64,000 nucleotides of DNA, taken from NCBI GenBank assembly GCA_948144175.1, contig CANXME010002181.1, forward strand, positions 1,364,001-1,428,000, written 5' to 3'. Below, one piece after another: positions 20,701 through 32,400 of the stretch. Position 1 is the first letter of the stretch. Each line of letters opens with the position of its first letter. The stretch comes from Closterium sp. NIES-65 (Eukaryota; Streptophyta; Zygnematophyceae; Desmidiales; Closteriaceae). A model generated the notes under the pieces. That model was not told where the DNA came from. It saw nothing but the letters and a program-made list of their open reading frames with translations, and did no database searches. The position numbers and the translations under genes were made by a program.

Positions 20701-22300
20701 TGGGAGAGGAAGGGCGGCAGGGAGACGAGCGCTTGCAGTGTGGCTTTGACATAACACATGTTGATTGTTATAAATAATCTGTTGAGGATGTTGATAGTGG
20801 GGAGGGACAGGGGACAAAGGAACAGGTGGAATGAGAAGGGGAAAGGAAGGGGGAAAGGCAGATGGCGAGCAGAAATGAGAAGCAAGAGTGGGCACGAGAC
20901 GCGAGGGAAGGAAAAGTTGGGGTGGGGGAGAGTGAACGAGGAAGGACAAAAAGAAACATAGGTTGGGAGCGGAGGGGACAAAGAGGACAGTGGAACCAAG
21001 AGGGAAGAGAAGAGGGCGTGTAGGGTAAAGACGTCATAGGGAAGAGGGGAAAAAACTATGAGCGAGAAGATGGAGAAGCAAGAGGAGCGAGGAGACAATG
21101 GGCGCACTAACTTTAACACAGCTTGCCATCGCTGCACACGAAGGGGCACCAGCATGGGCAACAGCAGTGGCAGCAGCAGAGACATCTGCTTCCCGCTCCC
21201 TTCTTCCCCACTTCATCAGTCAAGCATGTGTTCTCCATTTCCCCCAGGCGCCTTCCGACCCCGGTGCAGCACGCTCAAATGTCCACGCCACACCATGCCC
21301 CAGCTTCCCCTGGTTGTGCCCCTGCCCCCTCTCTTGACTTGCTCACGTCTCCCACCCCCTCGCCTCGTATCTACCACCCCCTCGCCTCGTATCTTCCTTA
21401 CTCGCCCCCACTGCAGCCCCACCTGTGCAGCACGCAACTTCGCTGCACCTTCGCTGGCCTCTCATCAGCTCTGGTCGCCCCAATCCTGACCCTGCTGCAG
21501 TCCACGTCAGGTCAGCACACAACTGCACCCACCGCTTCGGCTGCTGTTGCTTCTGCTGCCTGAACGAGTCCTAGGATTGGACCTCTCTATTTCCCTGGCT
21601 CAAAGACGCCATACATCTGCCACGCCATTGCAGATAGCCACCGCCGTGGACAGGCGCAAGCGTAACGCGGACGGGGAAAGGAAAGGGGGGGGGTATGGGG
21701 GGGAAAGGGAGGTTAGGGGAAAAGCAAGTTGCAACCGCGCAAGCACTGGCGTCGTGCATGGGCGTCGCGTCCGTGTGGCCCTCCGACGGCTACTGCAGAT
21801 CCCCGCCGTCCGTGTTGCCGTGGCGGCGGATCTTACACCTGCGGGGAGGCGGCAAGGCGCGTCGTCGACGCGGAAGGCGCAGGGGCGTGGCGTGGGGGCG
21901 GGGAGGGCGTCGCAGGGTGAAGGGTGAGGAAGCGCATTCACAAAAGGTGTGGTAGATGTGAGCCGTTGTCACATGATGCAAGCGCAGAAGCGAGGAAGGC
22001 GAATCGCGGGCGAAAGTGTGAGATCTACAGATTAAGAGTGAGAGGAGGCGGAGGGGAAAAGGGAAAGGAAAAAATGAGGCAAGAAACTCCTGTTGACGCG
22101 GTCACATTAGGTCGGCTCACCATCGTTCGAGGCACAACCGCGTGATACCGCTCTCTTCGACTTGGACGCCAAGTCCCCTTTCGTCGGCGTTTTTGAGCTA
22201 CCGAGAATCTCTCTCTTTCGTTCGTCCCTCTACCGCTCCCTCCGCGACTTCTCCTGCCGCTGCCTGCACTCTTCCACTCGCTCCTGAGCATGCTGCAGAT
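17780..22300. repeat. Degenerate threefold repeat, unit about 1.4 kb, no gene
   Basis: Three diverged copies in the same orientation share ordered landmarks. One is a segment ending in CATCTGCCACG...GGAAAGGCGCAAG (about 18570, 19865, 21617). A later one reads CTCACCATCG followed by a TTCG-rich stretch (about 19070, 20396, 22115). A purine-rich block with GAATGAGAAGCGAGAGTG precedes the first (about 17890) and third (about 20873). Approximate spans are 18060-19240, 19500-20560 and 21110-22290. Many overlapping frames are open on both strands, but none is conserved among the copies, so I do not call a gene. Confidence 0.6.
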
Positions 22301-23956
22301 GCTCCCTCTGTGCCGCGAATACCGCGAGCGCGATGGCCCTGTACCGCGCTGCTCATCAATGCGGACAGGGGAGGTGACACCGTCGCATAGGGTTTCAGCA
22401 CGCCCCCTTTCGCAAATGCGAATTGCATGTCACCAGAGAGTGTCTCGTCGCAGGCAATCGCAAGCGGTCGATCAACAAGGGACACGCCCTGCGCCTCGAA
22501 CGTGACCCCGTCTCAACGGCACGTCAAACGGAATGTCACTACTGCTTGATAAGCGCGGCTTGCTCGTGCAAGTGAGTTCCCTCGCGCGAGTAGCAACGAT
22601 GTGACGACGTCGCTCATCGGGTTTGACGTCGCTCATCGGGTTTGACGCATTTCAGCACCAGCTGGTGCGCCGCGTCTGACGTGGACAGCTTGCCGTCGCT
22701 CGGCACGGTAGGGGGCTTGGGAAGGAGAGGTGGGTCACACTACCACAATCCTACTATCGACCATCACAAGGAATGCGGCTTGTGTATCGAGACTGGGATG
22801 CACGTCAACAGCACGAATATAGACGGCATCAGAACAAGGGGAATTGAATCGATTGCAGGAGACCCGAAAAACACTGCTCTTGCTATTCGAGCTGGCAAAG
22901 TTTGAGCCGCCATGGCTAGGCAGCAAGGAAAGCATTGACAGCAACACCTTCAAACATTCGGCGCTAATGCGCGCCGAGCTGGTCAGAACATGCGAGTTTC
23001 CCTCTAATCTCGAAGCTGGTAACAAATCCTAACCAGGGTCTGTGATTGACCCGTTTGCTTTGGCGAAAGAATAAGACTCTTCCGAACCTAACACAAAACT
23101 GCCCATACAGGTTCGGGTATCAAGAGGACGAGTCCGTTGGTGTGGGTGAGGGAGTGCAATTCGCGAAGGTTCGGTTTCGCCAAGACCAATAAAATGACGA
23201 ACACAGCACAAGCTCGCAAGCACTCGCAAGCTCTCGCAAGCACTTTCACTTGTTCGCACGCATGAACGATGTTCGCCAGGCTCACCACAACGGATCTTCA
23301 CTACTTTCGTGTGTCTGCGCGACCGAGAGGAGGGGAGGAGCGGATGGTTGGCTTGAGGGGGGGAATCACGCCCATTCTTCCCCGGACTCGTCTTCCCAAG
23401 GTTGGCGGAAGGCCTCGTGCGGAAAGCCCATGATCGGCGCAGGCAATCTGCGCGAACCCTAGTGAGCGTCGTCCCCAGAAAGCTGCAATTCTAGGGTTTC
23501 AGTCAGCCGAGAAAGCAGCAGTATGCTTTAGGAGGAATTTTTAGCTAATTGCTTTCCTCAGTATGCCCCTGATCTCTCCACTGACAGCTGGTCTTGTGAG
23601 GTTCTGTATGGTTGCGAAGCTGCATGCAGACCTGAACTGCGAGCTGCGATGCAGTCACGCCACGTGTAAACTCGAAACTTCTGCTGGTGGCTGAATGAGC
23701 ATCTTCTGGCTACCACGAACACATTCTGCGGCACGACTCAGCGTTCCGCTGCTCCAGGTGAGAAGGCAAATTCAGAGTCGCAGCAACGGGTCACCTAGCA
23801 GGGGGTCGCCTTATTAGTCAGGAAGAACACAAGAAACCCAGATTTTTCTTTTCGTGCATATTCTATACTCGTGGAATCCGTGGCCAAGCCATCTAATCTT
23901 GCGAGGTCGTGTTGAGCTTCACCTCAGCTGCCACTTCGTGCAATCAACTTTCGATC
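22301..23956. other. No gene called; upstream region of the F-box/LRR gene
   Basis: It contains a twofold repeat of GACGTCGCTCATCGGGTTT near 22600-22645. A 96-codon minus-strand frame (22735-23025) has protein-like composition but no family I recognise. The 3' part, about 23480-23956, should hold the promoter and 5' UTR of the downstream gene. No clear TATA box or other motif stands out. Confidence 0.5.
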
Positions 23957-26383
23957 ATGGATTCGAGTACAACCCACATCAACAATCTCCCCAACGAGGT
24001 GCTCATCCGGATCTTGTGGCCTTCCGAACAGTCAAGAAGCTCGTGCAGATCCGACAGCGATGATCTGTGGAACTCCGTGTCTTCTAAGCCCACGTACCTT
24101 GTCGCGCACGCTACTCCAGAAGAGCCTTGGTGCAGGGATACTCCCATGCCGACCCCTCCGGCCTCCGCAGATGCTGCGCATAACCTCTTCATCGCGTCGA
24201 TTTGCCGTCGCTGGCGGCGTCTCGCGCAGAGGTGTGTCACAGCGCTGCTCGTCAAGGAGGATCGCGTCGTGTCTCATCGCGACGTGCTCAACGCCGTCGC
24301 TTGCTTCCCGAGCCTGACCCATCTGCATCTGTCGGACGGAAGTGTTGAAACGCTGGACGACGCGTTTCTAGCTGACCTCGCCCGTTCTTGCCCTGGGTTG
24401 AGAGCGCTGCACGTGGGGAAGCTGATTGAAGCGGTGGGGCTATACAGGAGGAATGACCGCGTGATTACCGAATCTGGCTTGGATTTTTTCTTCCGCCACT
24501 GCCCTCAACTGGAGCAGCTGTCGCTGCAGTGTCTTGAGGAAAACCTGAACCCACCAGCTTCTTTCTTTCAGCTTCAACATCTGAGCGCCCTCTCCTTGAC
24601 CACTCCTTTCATCCTAAATCCTCTGAATCTCAGCTCTCTTTCATATCTCACTGCAGTGTCCATTGAAACCTCCCCCCTTCACTACGAGCAGCTTTCCACC
24701 CTCCTTCACCTCACCAACCTGACCCACCTTTCCTTGCCTTCGATTCGCCGTGCTTCACCAAATCCGCCTGCCTTCTCACTCGCACAGCTACCCTCCCTCG
24801 AGTCGCTCAAGCTCGGACTTTGGGATGTAGATTTTAGCGTTTTCTTCCCTCTTGGATCTTCGTACAGGTGCTTAAAACGGCTGCAAGTTATGAGTGGCTC
24901 CACCCCACAGGCGGACGGGCTCCCAAACAGTATAGGAGAGGTGCTGCCGCGCCTCCAGGAGCTCAGCATCAGTAGGTGCAGACGCTTACGCGATCTTACC
25001 GACCAGCTCACCTCCCTCGCCTGCCTGGAGAGATTGACCATTACCTCATGCAACGTGTCCACTCTGCCTGACAACTTTGGGAATCTTCCAGCCTTGAAGG
25101 CTCTGGTGCTGCACTGGCTGCCACTTCTCCGTCTCCCTGTGTCCTTCACCAGACTCGCGTCTCTGGAGACATTGCTTCTGGTTGGCTGCGAGAAGGTGGA
25201 GGAGCTACCTGCAGGGTTTGGCTGCCTCACAGCACTCCGGACTCTGAGCCTTGCAGATGTGCCCACCCTGCACCTTCCAGAAGACAAGGGCGGCCTCACC
25301 AATCTGCACACCTTTCATCTCAAGAGAAACGGGCAAGGGCAGCTGCCAACTTCATTCACGCAGCTGGTGTCGCTGACCAGGTTGGAGCTGGATGGGTGTG
25401 AGATTGCAAAGCTGCCAGAAGGCATGGCAGCGATGACAAACCTGCAGGAGATATACATTCAGAACTTCTCGGCCTTGAAAGAGCTTCCGGAGTTTCTGAC
25501 GGCGCTCGTCAGTCTTCAAGTGCTGAGGATTCAAGAGTGCTGCAGCCTCTCCTCGGTTCCTCGAAGGCTGGACAGCCTCACCAGGCTGAAAGAGTTGGAG
25601 CTGAGGGAGTGTCGGCTGCTAATCGAAGCCCCTGAGGCTCTGCCACTCAGTTTGCAGGCTCTATCTTACACGAACAATCGACAGGGGGCATCTCTGGCAG
25701 ACATTGCAACACTTGCAACACTCACAGAGCTCAGGAAATTGTGCTTGGGCATTGTCAGCGCAGCATGTCTTGAGGCCATCGGTACCCATCTCTCTCGTGT
25801 GGAGCACCTGGAGCTGATGCTGGGAGACGATGCAGGGGTTTCTTTGTCCGCGTTGACAAGGCTTCCCCGCCTCCGCACCTTGGCACTCGGGAATGTCCGC
25901 AGTGTGAACAGGCTGGTGGAATCTGATGGCCCGGCATTGCAGGAGCTACGGCAGCTGAACATCCACTTCACGCGTGATGAAGTCACAGAGCTGCCTGCTG
26001 CCATCACCACTCTTCACCACCTGACATCCCTTGACATCTACGCGCCATGGTTATCTTCCCTTCCGGATGCCATTGGGGCATTCTCAAGACTGCGCAAGCT
26101 GGACTTGTCACAGTGCTTATCAGTCACGCGTCTTCCTGCTTCCCTCACGCAGCTCTCCTGCCTGCATGAGCTGAACGTCAGCAACACCTGCATCCGGCTG
26201 CTTCCTGCTGGCTTTGTGCAGCTCAGCAGACTCAAGAAGCTTGACATCTCTGAGTGCAGGCGCCTTGAAGCCCTGCCTGATGACATGGATGATCTCAGAA
26301 TGCTCGATCGCTTTTGTACTGTGGGATGTGACATGCTCCAGCGCGGAAGGAGTGCCTTTCACCACTCGTACATAGGACCCTAG
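23957..26383 (+). CDS. F-box-like leucine-rich-repeat protein
   Basis: This single-exon 808-residue protein starts at ATG 23957 (ATCATGG context); the in-frame extension to 23909 lacks an ATG. The N terminus has an F-box-like pattern, INNLPNEVLIRIL at residues 8-20 and ASICRRWRRLAQRC at about 79-92, split by a roughly 55-residue insert. The rest is more than 20 leucine-rich repeats of the plant type (LxxLxLxxCxxLxxLP), for example LSISRCRRLRDL, LELDGCEIAKLPEG, LRIQECCSLSSVP and LDLSQCLSVTRLP. F-box proteins of this layout usually act as substrate receptors of SCF ubiquitin ligases, with the repeats binding the target. The repeats also resemble those of plant intracellular immune receptors, but no nucleotide-binding or TIR domain is present. 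No signal peptide or membrane segment is seen. It is the only convincing host gene here. The target is unknown. Confidence 0.85.
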   Translation: MDSSTTHINNLPNEVLIRILWPSEQSRSSCRSDSDDLWNSVSSKPTYLVAHATPEEPWCRDTPMPTPPASADAAHNLFIASICRRWRRLAQRCVTALLVKEDRVVSHRDVLNAVACFPSLTHLHLSDGSVETLDDAFLADLARSCPGLRALHVGKLIEAVGLYRRNDRVITESGLDFFFRHCPQLEQLSLQCLEENLNPPASFFQLQHLSALSLTTPFILNPLNLSSLSYLTAVSIETSPLHYEQLSTLLHLTNLTHLSLPSIRRASPNPPAFSLAQLPSLESLKLGLWDVDFSVFFPLGSSYRCLKRLQVMSGSTPQADGLPNSIGEVLPRLQELSISRCRRLRDLTDQLTSLACLERLTITSCNVSTLPDNFGNLPALKALVLHWLPLLRLPVSFTRLASLETLLLVGCEKVEELPAGFGCLTALRTLSLADVPTLHLPEDKGGLTNLHTFHLKRNGQGQLPTSFTQLVSLTRLELDGCEIAKLPEGMAAMTNLQEIYIQNFSALKELPEFLTALVSLQVLRIQECCSLSSVPRRLDSLTRLKELELRECRLLIEAPEALPLSLQALSYTNNRQGASLADIATLATLTELRKLCLGIVSAACLEAIGTHLSRVEHLELMLGDDAGVSLSALTRLPRLRTLALGNVRSVNRLVESDGPALQELRQLNIHFTRDEVTELPAAITTLHHLTSLDIYAPWLSSLPDAIGAFSRLRKLDLSQCLSVTRLPASLTQLSCLHELNVSNTCIRLLPAGFVQLSRLKKLDISECRRLEALPDDMDDLRMLDRFCTVGCDMLQRGRSAFHHSYIGP

Positions 26384-26949
26384 TTAGTTTTTTCATATGC
26401 TTGATACTCTTTGTTTGTTTTCTTTATTTTGCTTACTCTTGTTACTCTTGATACTCTTATTTCCTTTCTAGCCTTGGTACAGTATTATGGGCCATTTTTT
26501 TCCCCAGATTTCCAGCAAGGGCTTGATAAGTGGGAAGCAAGCTATGACCGATTAAAAACGAGACACACGATGTGAGCATAGATGATGATAACAGGTTATG
26601 ATTGGAGAGATAACAGGTTATGATAACAGGTTATGATTTAAGATACATGCTTTCATCTTCACACACAAAACAAAAGCTCACGTGCAAGGAAGGGGACAGA
26701 AATACCGTAGGTGGACGGGCGGGGGAGGAGGGGAAGGAGTGGGAAAGAGTGGGGCTTGAGGAGAGAGGGGGAAGCAGGGGTTGCAAGGAGGGTTATGTGG
26801 GAAAGGGTGAGGGGAAAGGGAGGAAGAGGGAGGAGAATTAGGGCTGTGAATTTCTTTCTGGCTCAGTGGAGTGTCCACATCATTGTTTTATGTTATAGAT
26901 TCAATCAAGTGTAACTGCGGACAGCGGCATGGTCAGTCCGATCATGTCT

Positions 26950-27625
26950 TTCCATTTGAATAGATGTGATGGCATGGGTATGCCTTGGCGTATATCATCT
27001 AATTTTATGTTTCCCTCTCCTATTTGCCCTCCTGTCACTCTTTGTTTCTGAAGCAATTCACTCGCTTGGAACCTCCTTCTTGTACTCTCCCCCTGACCTT
27101 CGTCACCCCTGTTTTCCTCCCCATTGTGCAGCATTGCCAACATTCTGCCCTTCCACCTGAAGCCACTTCACCCGGTTCCGGTCTTCAGTTTGCCACGTTC
27201 AGGTCTTGTCATGTGCACATGCTCGGGACCACGCTTACATGACCACGCAATGCACCCATCACCCTGCATGACAATCATGATTCCATCATTGTACAACTTC
27301 GTGCATGGTCAAGCACAACAACCATGCATGAACAACACCATACTAAACACCTTCTAGCGTATGTAAGCGGTGGTGCATCAAATGATTGTACCCGTCTCCT
27401 CGCATCGAATAAGTACTCTGGTCTGGTGAAGGAAAATATAACAAAAACAGTGCCCAGCCATAGCATTTTTTCTGCACTGTCCAAACCCTCCTTTCATTCC
27501 CAATGCCCTATTTGCAATCTTGCTTCATACAACCCTCCTTCTCCCCTTCATCACCCCTTGATTCTCGCTGCCATTCCAGCAGCATCCGCTCTAACCTCGT
27601 GGGTCTCAGGGCTCTGGAGAACCTG
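26950..27625 (+). repeat. Diverged tandem duplication, copy 1
   Basis: It shares ordered blocks with 27980-28612: GGCATGGGTATG, TCTAATTTTATGTT, TTGTGCAGCATTGCCA, CTGAAGCCACTTC, GTGCATGGTCAA and GGTGGTGCATCAA. The copies are offset by about 1.0 kb and are clearly related but well diverged, so the duplication is old. Confidence 0.8.
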
Positions 27626-27979
27626 AGTACGCCACACGAAGAACAGTTAAAACCTTTCCAACAACCCCACTTCTCTCATATTCCCCACTACCTCTCATAA
27701 CCCCCACTCCTCATATCCCCATTCCTCTCACCCCCCCACTCCTCTCTCTCACGTCACACCCGCCATTCGTTATGCGCCCCACTCCTCTAAGCTCTGCAAT
27801 GCATTTCATGATGCCATGAGAGATTAGCATGCTATTTTTTTTTGTTCTGTAACATTGAGCATGCGAATTCATCAGCCTATGTGAACTTTGACATGCTATT
27901 CATCTTGCATTGAGACAATTAGCACGCCATTTATCATGCAATGAGACATACAGCATGCAATTCTTCTTGCTTGTCTTAC

Positions 27980-28612
27980 CATTCAGTTTGATGTGTTGGC
28001 ATGGGTATGTATTGGTGTAAATCGTCTAATTTTATGTTCCCCTCTCATTTTTGCCCTCCTGTTACCCCTACATTCCTCCCTATTGTGCAGCATTGCCACC
28101 TGCTGTGCCCTTCCAGCTGAAGCCACTTCGCCTGGTTCGTTTTTTTGGCATTGCCATAATCAGGCCTTGTCAAATGGTCAGACTCAGAACCACGCATACG
28201 TGACCATACAATGCATCACTATCCATGCGTGACAGTCAAGAATCCATCATTGGACATGTTCGTGCATGGTCAATCGTATGCATGCATGCACCACACCATA
28301 CATAAACACCATCTAGCATACCTGAGTGATGGTGCATCAAGCAACTGTCATGACTCCGCACGTCTGATTAGTACTGTGGTGAAGAAAATATAACAAATCA
28401 GTTCCACGTAAGACAGCCATAGCTTTTTTTTCTGCTCTGTCCAAACCCTGCTTCCTTTCCCGACCCTCTTTGCAAACTTGCTTCATACAGCCCCCCTTTG
28501 AAACCTCCTTCACCCCTTTATACTCACCGCCATTGCAGTAGCATCCATCTTACCCTCATGGGTCTCATCGGTAGGTCTCATGGGTCTCATGGGTCTCATG
28601 GGTCTGGACTAA
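27980..28612 (+). repeat. Diverged tandem duplication, copy 2
   Basis: This is the partner of 26950-27625. It ends in a short tandem array of CTCATGGGT units (about 28555-28605). Confidence 0.8.
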
Positions 28613-28617
28613 GCCTG

Positions 28618-28800
28618 TAAAAGAATATTCGTATTCGGGAACTATTCGGGATTCGCTTCGATTAACTCAATTCGTATGAATAGAATACGATGGAGTATTC
28701 GGAAATATTCGCTTTCATAGTATTCGTAGAATCGGAATACCGGGTCAAGAATATTCCGGGTATTCGATAGTATTCGCTATTCGGGCCTTATTGCCCCTCA
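28618..28800. repeat. ATTCG-rich cluster
   Basis: About 180 bp carries at least eleven copies of ATTCG, mostly as TATTCG or TATTCGG, plus inverse forms (CGAAT-like and GAATA). No regular period is visible. Its function is unknown; it resembles the clustered short motifs found near ends of some DNA transposons. Confidence 0.7.
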
Positions 28801-28945
28801 ATACTTGGCCATGCATTTTTCTTCAATTTTTGCAGGGAACCGAGATGCTGCTAAGGTGATAAATTGGCAACAGTTGACGGGTAATTGCTGTATTCCCCCG
28901 TTTCTTACATGAGTTGCCACATTAATTCGGACACCATATAATATG

Positions 28946-29364
28946 TGTTGGAAACAATAAGTCCTAAGTGCGCTTCTGTCGTATCAAAATCCAAGGTACC
29001 AAGCGAAGCAGTCCCAATCGAAGCATCGAAGGCTAGGGTAACCGCCTGGAGGTTACGAGAAAGTCAAAGGTCGCTGACCTTTGACTCGACAATTACAGCG
29101 CGACAGTTAAGGACACACAACTGACTCGTTACAGAGCAGTTGCCCGAGTCGCGCTATATCGAACCGCAACAGCAATACAGTTATCTATCTATTCCCTGTA
29201 CTCTTATATAAATCCTTGTATTTGCTTGTTTAATTCAATCAACTTTGCTCTCACACACCAGTGCAAGGTCGGTTCAAATTCTTCACTAAACGCTTCCGCT
29301 ATTACAACTACTTCACCTAGAGTTATCCCTTGCAAAGATCCTAAGGGGCTATCTCAGCCCAACA
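28946..29364 (+). repeat. 5' LTR of Copia-A (419 bp)
   Basis: It begins TGTTGGAAAC and ends GCCCAACA. A TATA box candidate, CTTATATAAATCC, lies at about 29203-29215 and fits a transcription start in the last third of the LTR. An inverted repeat, AAAGGTCGCTGACCTTT, lies near 29078. Confidence 0.95.
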
Positions 29365-29417
29365 TGGTATGAGAGCTGACAAGGGAAACTCTACTCTTTT
29401 TAATATCATTACAAGAC

Positions 29418-32400
29418 ATGGCAACAAACAAGGAAAGGAGCTCCCCTAATGGCTCCTCGGGCACTACTCCTACTCCACCGCCAGCCTCTGGCCTGCAGAC
29501 AGAAGAAGGCACGGCAACAAGACCAAGAGGAACGTCAACCGAGACCCCCATGAACCACCCTTCGGACTTTGACCAGAACATGATGGAGAAATTTTTCTCC
29601 TTCATGTCCTTCTACGAACAACACCAGCAGTCGGGACCTGCACAAACACACAACAGCAACAACGGAGCGACACCCATGAGTCTTGATGGGTCGTCATATG
29701 CGCGAGGAAACCAGCAGCAGCAACCTACCTTTGCTCCGTACGAGCGCGGGTCAATCAGCTTCGTGCCCCACCCGCAACCTTCACCTGGACAAGAAAGACC
29801 ACTGGACGCACTTCAAGTTCAGTCGCAGTTTGCACACGTCTTAAAACTGCAAACGTCAAGACCCTTCGACGGCAAAGACTTCTTTACCTGGTCCTTTGAA
29901 TTCGAGCTGATGATGGAGGGCGCGCAGATACTCGGCTTCTTCGACGGGTCCCTGCAGTATCCAGCCAACGGGACACAATATGAAAAGCAGCAGTATACGT
30001 ATCAATCAATGATGGCGTATACAATCCTATTGAGGAACGTGACACCAACTCAGCAGCAGAACATTCGCTCTTACCGGACCTTCGGCAACTCGGCGGAGCT
30101 CGCGTACAGCCATCTGAAGAACCTGTATCAAGCAACAGACAGTGTAAACCAGAGCAGGTTAATGGCGCAGTTGACGACAGTCGAAATGAAACCAGGAGAA
30201 AAAGGACTGGCGTATATCAGCCGATGTCGCGAACTGCGCGACAAGCTGCTTCGATGCGGAGGGTCAATCTCTGAAGACGCCTTCGTGACAGTCATCATTG
30301 GTGGGCTTGGTCCTCAGTGGCGCGCCACCAAAGCCATTCTTCGAGCCCACGGAAGAATCTCTGAAGCTGCACTCTGCGCCGAAATACATGCCGAGCAGCA
30401 AGATATGGACCTGCAGGAAGAACGACACAGGAAGAAAACGACAGTATCAGAGTTCGCATTCCACACTCAACGACGACACAGCAATTATAACAACCGACAG
30501 CAGCAACCGAAGATAGTACCTCCCTTCTGCCACATCTGCAAGACTTCAGGGCACCCGCGCACACACTGCCCGAATCGTCAGCAATCAACGGCACCACAGC
30601 GACAACTTCGACCTTCAAGCTCCCAAATGGCTTCAACACAAGCAAGTGCGACGACCACTATTCAAGCTTCAACGACTTCACCCGGACAACCTGCACAAGG
30701 AGCAAGAAATATAATCAACTGCATGACGAAGATAACCGATTCATGTACAACCGAATCACCACCACACTACTCACCGGAAGAAGAGCTTGACAACAGAACG
30801 CCTCGCCGTGAGCTACTCCAGCCGAATCCAACGTACGCCGCCATCGCTCAAAGTGAACCGTCCGGCCAAGACACCTGGTTCTTGGACAGTTGCTGCGGGC
30901 AACACATGTGCTCGTCCGGGCGTTTCGTACAACGCGAACATCGACTCCAACGGGAAGTGATCATCACGGTTGCCAACAACCAAAACCTGCGCACACGAAG
31001 ACAAGGAGTGGTACAGCTTCAGTCAAGAGAAACAAATGTCATACTGCACATGTCTAAGGTACTCATCGCTGAAGGACTCGGCTACAACTTACTGAGCGTT
31101 AGCCAGTTGATGGCGAAAGGAATTCATCTGGAAGCCGACAGCACGACCCAGGAGTTCAAACTTTACCACGGGAGAGGCGGTCTCTACATCGGGAAAGCAG
31201 TGCTGAAGAACAACGTCTTCGTCCTCGACTTCGTTCCTGACCTGGGCACTGCAGACAGCGACGCCATCGTGAATTTCACTGACTGGACACACCCTCCGGA
31301 TCTCGACCCCGACTTCAGCCCAGGAGGCTTCTGGTACTCGCACACCATTCCTGAAGCAGAACGAACACGAGCATTAGCAACAATTCGACAATCGGCAGCA
31401 GTAACAACATCGGCAGCAGCAACAACATCGGCAGCAGCAACAACATCAGCAGCAGCAGGAACAACGACACCAGTCACAGTCGACGAAGCACCACCAACAC
31501 CCGCGAAACAGCTGAATCCGACTCAACGTGAAGTCCACCGAAGCGCCAACCTCGTCGCCAGCCTTTACTCCAACTCCGACGCATATCAGCGTTCACCTGG
31601 ACACCGCGCCTCTGAAGAGATCTGGCACGCACGAACAGGACATCCAAGCAACACGGTTTTGAATAACACGATAAGAGCAGGAGTCCTTGACAAAGATTCT
31701 CTACTTCTACCCGATGGCAAAGAACTCCAGAAGGCACGAGGGACTTGCCTTATATGTCCCGAAGCTGACTTACCTCATCGACCGTTTGCTTCACATCACA
31801 ACCCAAGCGCTCCAGCGTACGCACCACTCGAAAAAGTCTACAGCGACATCCTCTACAATCGCGAGCCAGGACAAGTCAACTACAACTACACCATCACCTT
31901 CATCGACGCCGCCACTCGATACGTCTGGCATCGCAACCTACCCAGCCGCGACATGGCGCTCGCAGCATTCGCCGCCTGGCTACCGATAGCAGAGAGAGAG
32001 TCTGGAACACAACTGAAAAATTTCCAGTCAGACGGAGGTGGCGAGTACACCTCTCACCGCTTCAAGCAGTTCTTGGCGGAAAGGGGGATCAAGCAACTCC
32101 TCTCCCTTCCTTACGCACATCAGCAGCAAGGTGTTGCAGAACGACTGAACAGGACCCTGCAGAACAGCATGCGCAAACTATTACGTGGCATGCGGCTACC
32201 CAACCACCAGTGGCCAGCAGCAATGGACCACGCTGTCATGCTACACAACTTGTTGTCGTCGTCGTCACTCCCGAACAACGCATCACCGCATCTGCTGTGG
32301 ACAGGGAAGCAGGGCAGCACGAAAATGTTACGAGTTTTCGGGTGCATGGTACAGTACAGACCCCCAGAAGCACGAGCGGGAAGATTTTCGCAACGGGCAC

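Larger units (their letters stand above)
26384..28945. other. Intergenic region 3' of the LRR gene, no gene seen
   Basis: It includes the LRR gene 3' UTR, a GGTTATGAT repeat near 26590-26640, a purine-rich block (26700-26840), a diverged tandem duplication, a pyrimidine-rich block (27660-27790) and an ATTCG-rich patch. All open frames are under 105 codons and none is recognisable. Confidence 0.7.

Noticed and set aside
22735-23025. A 96-codon minus-strand ORF as a host gene or exon
   Set aside because: It has protein-like composition but no recognisable family, no clear splice context and a short length. Left uncalled.
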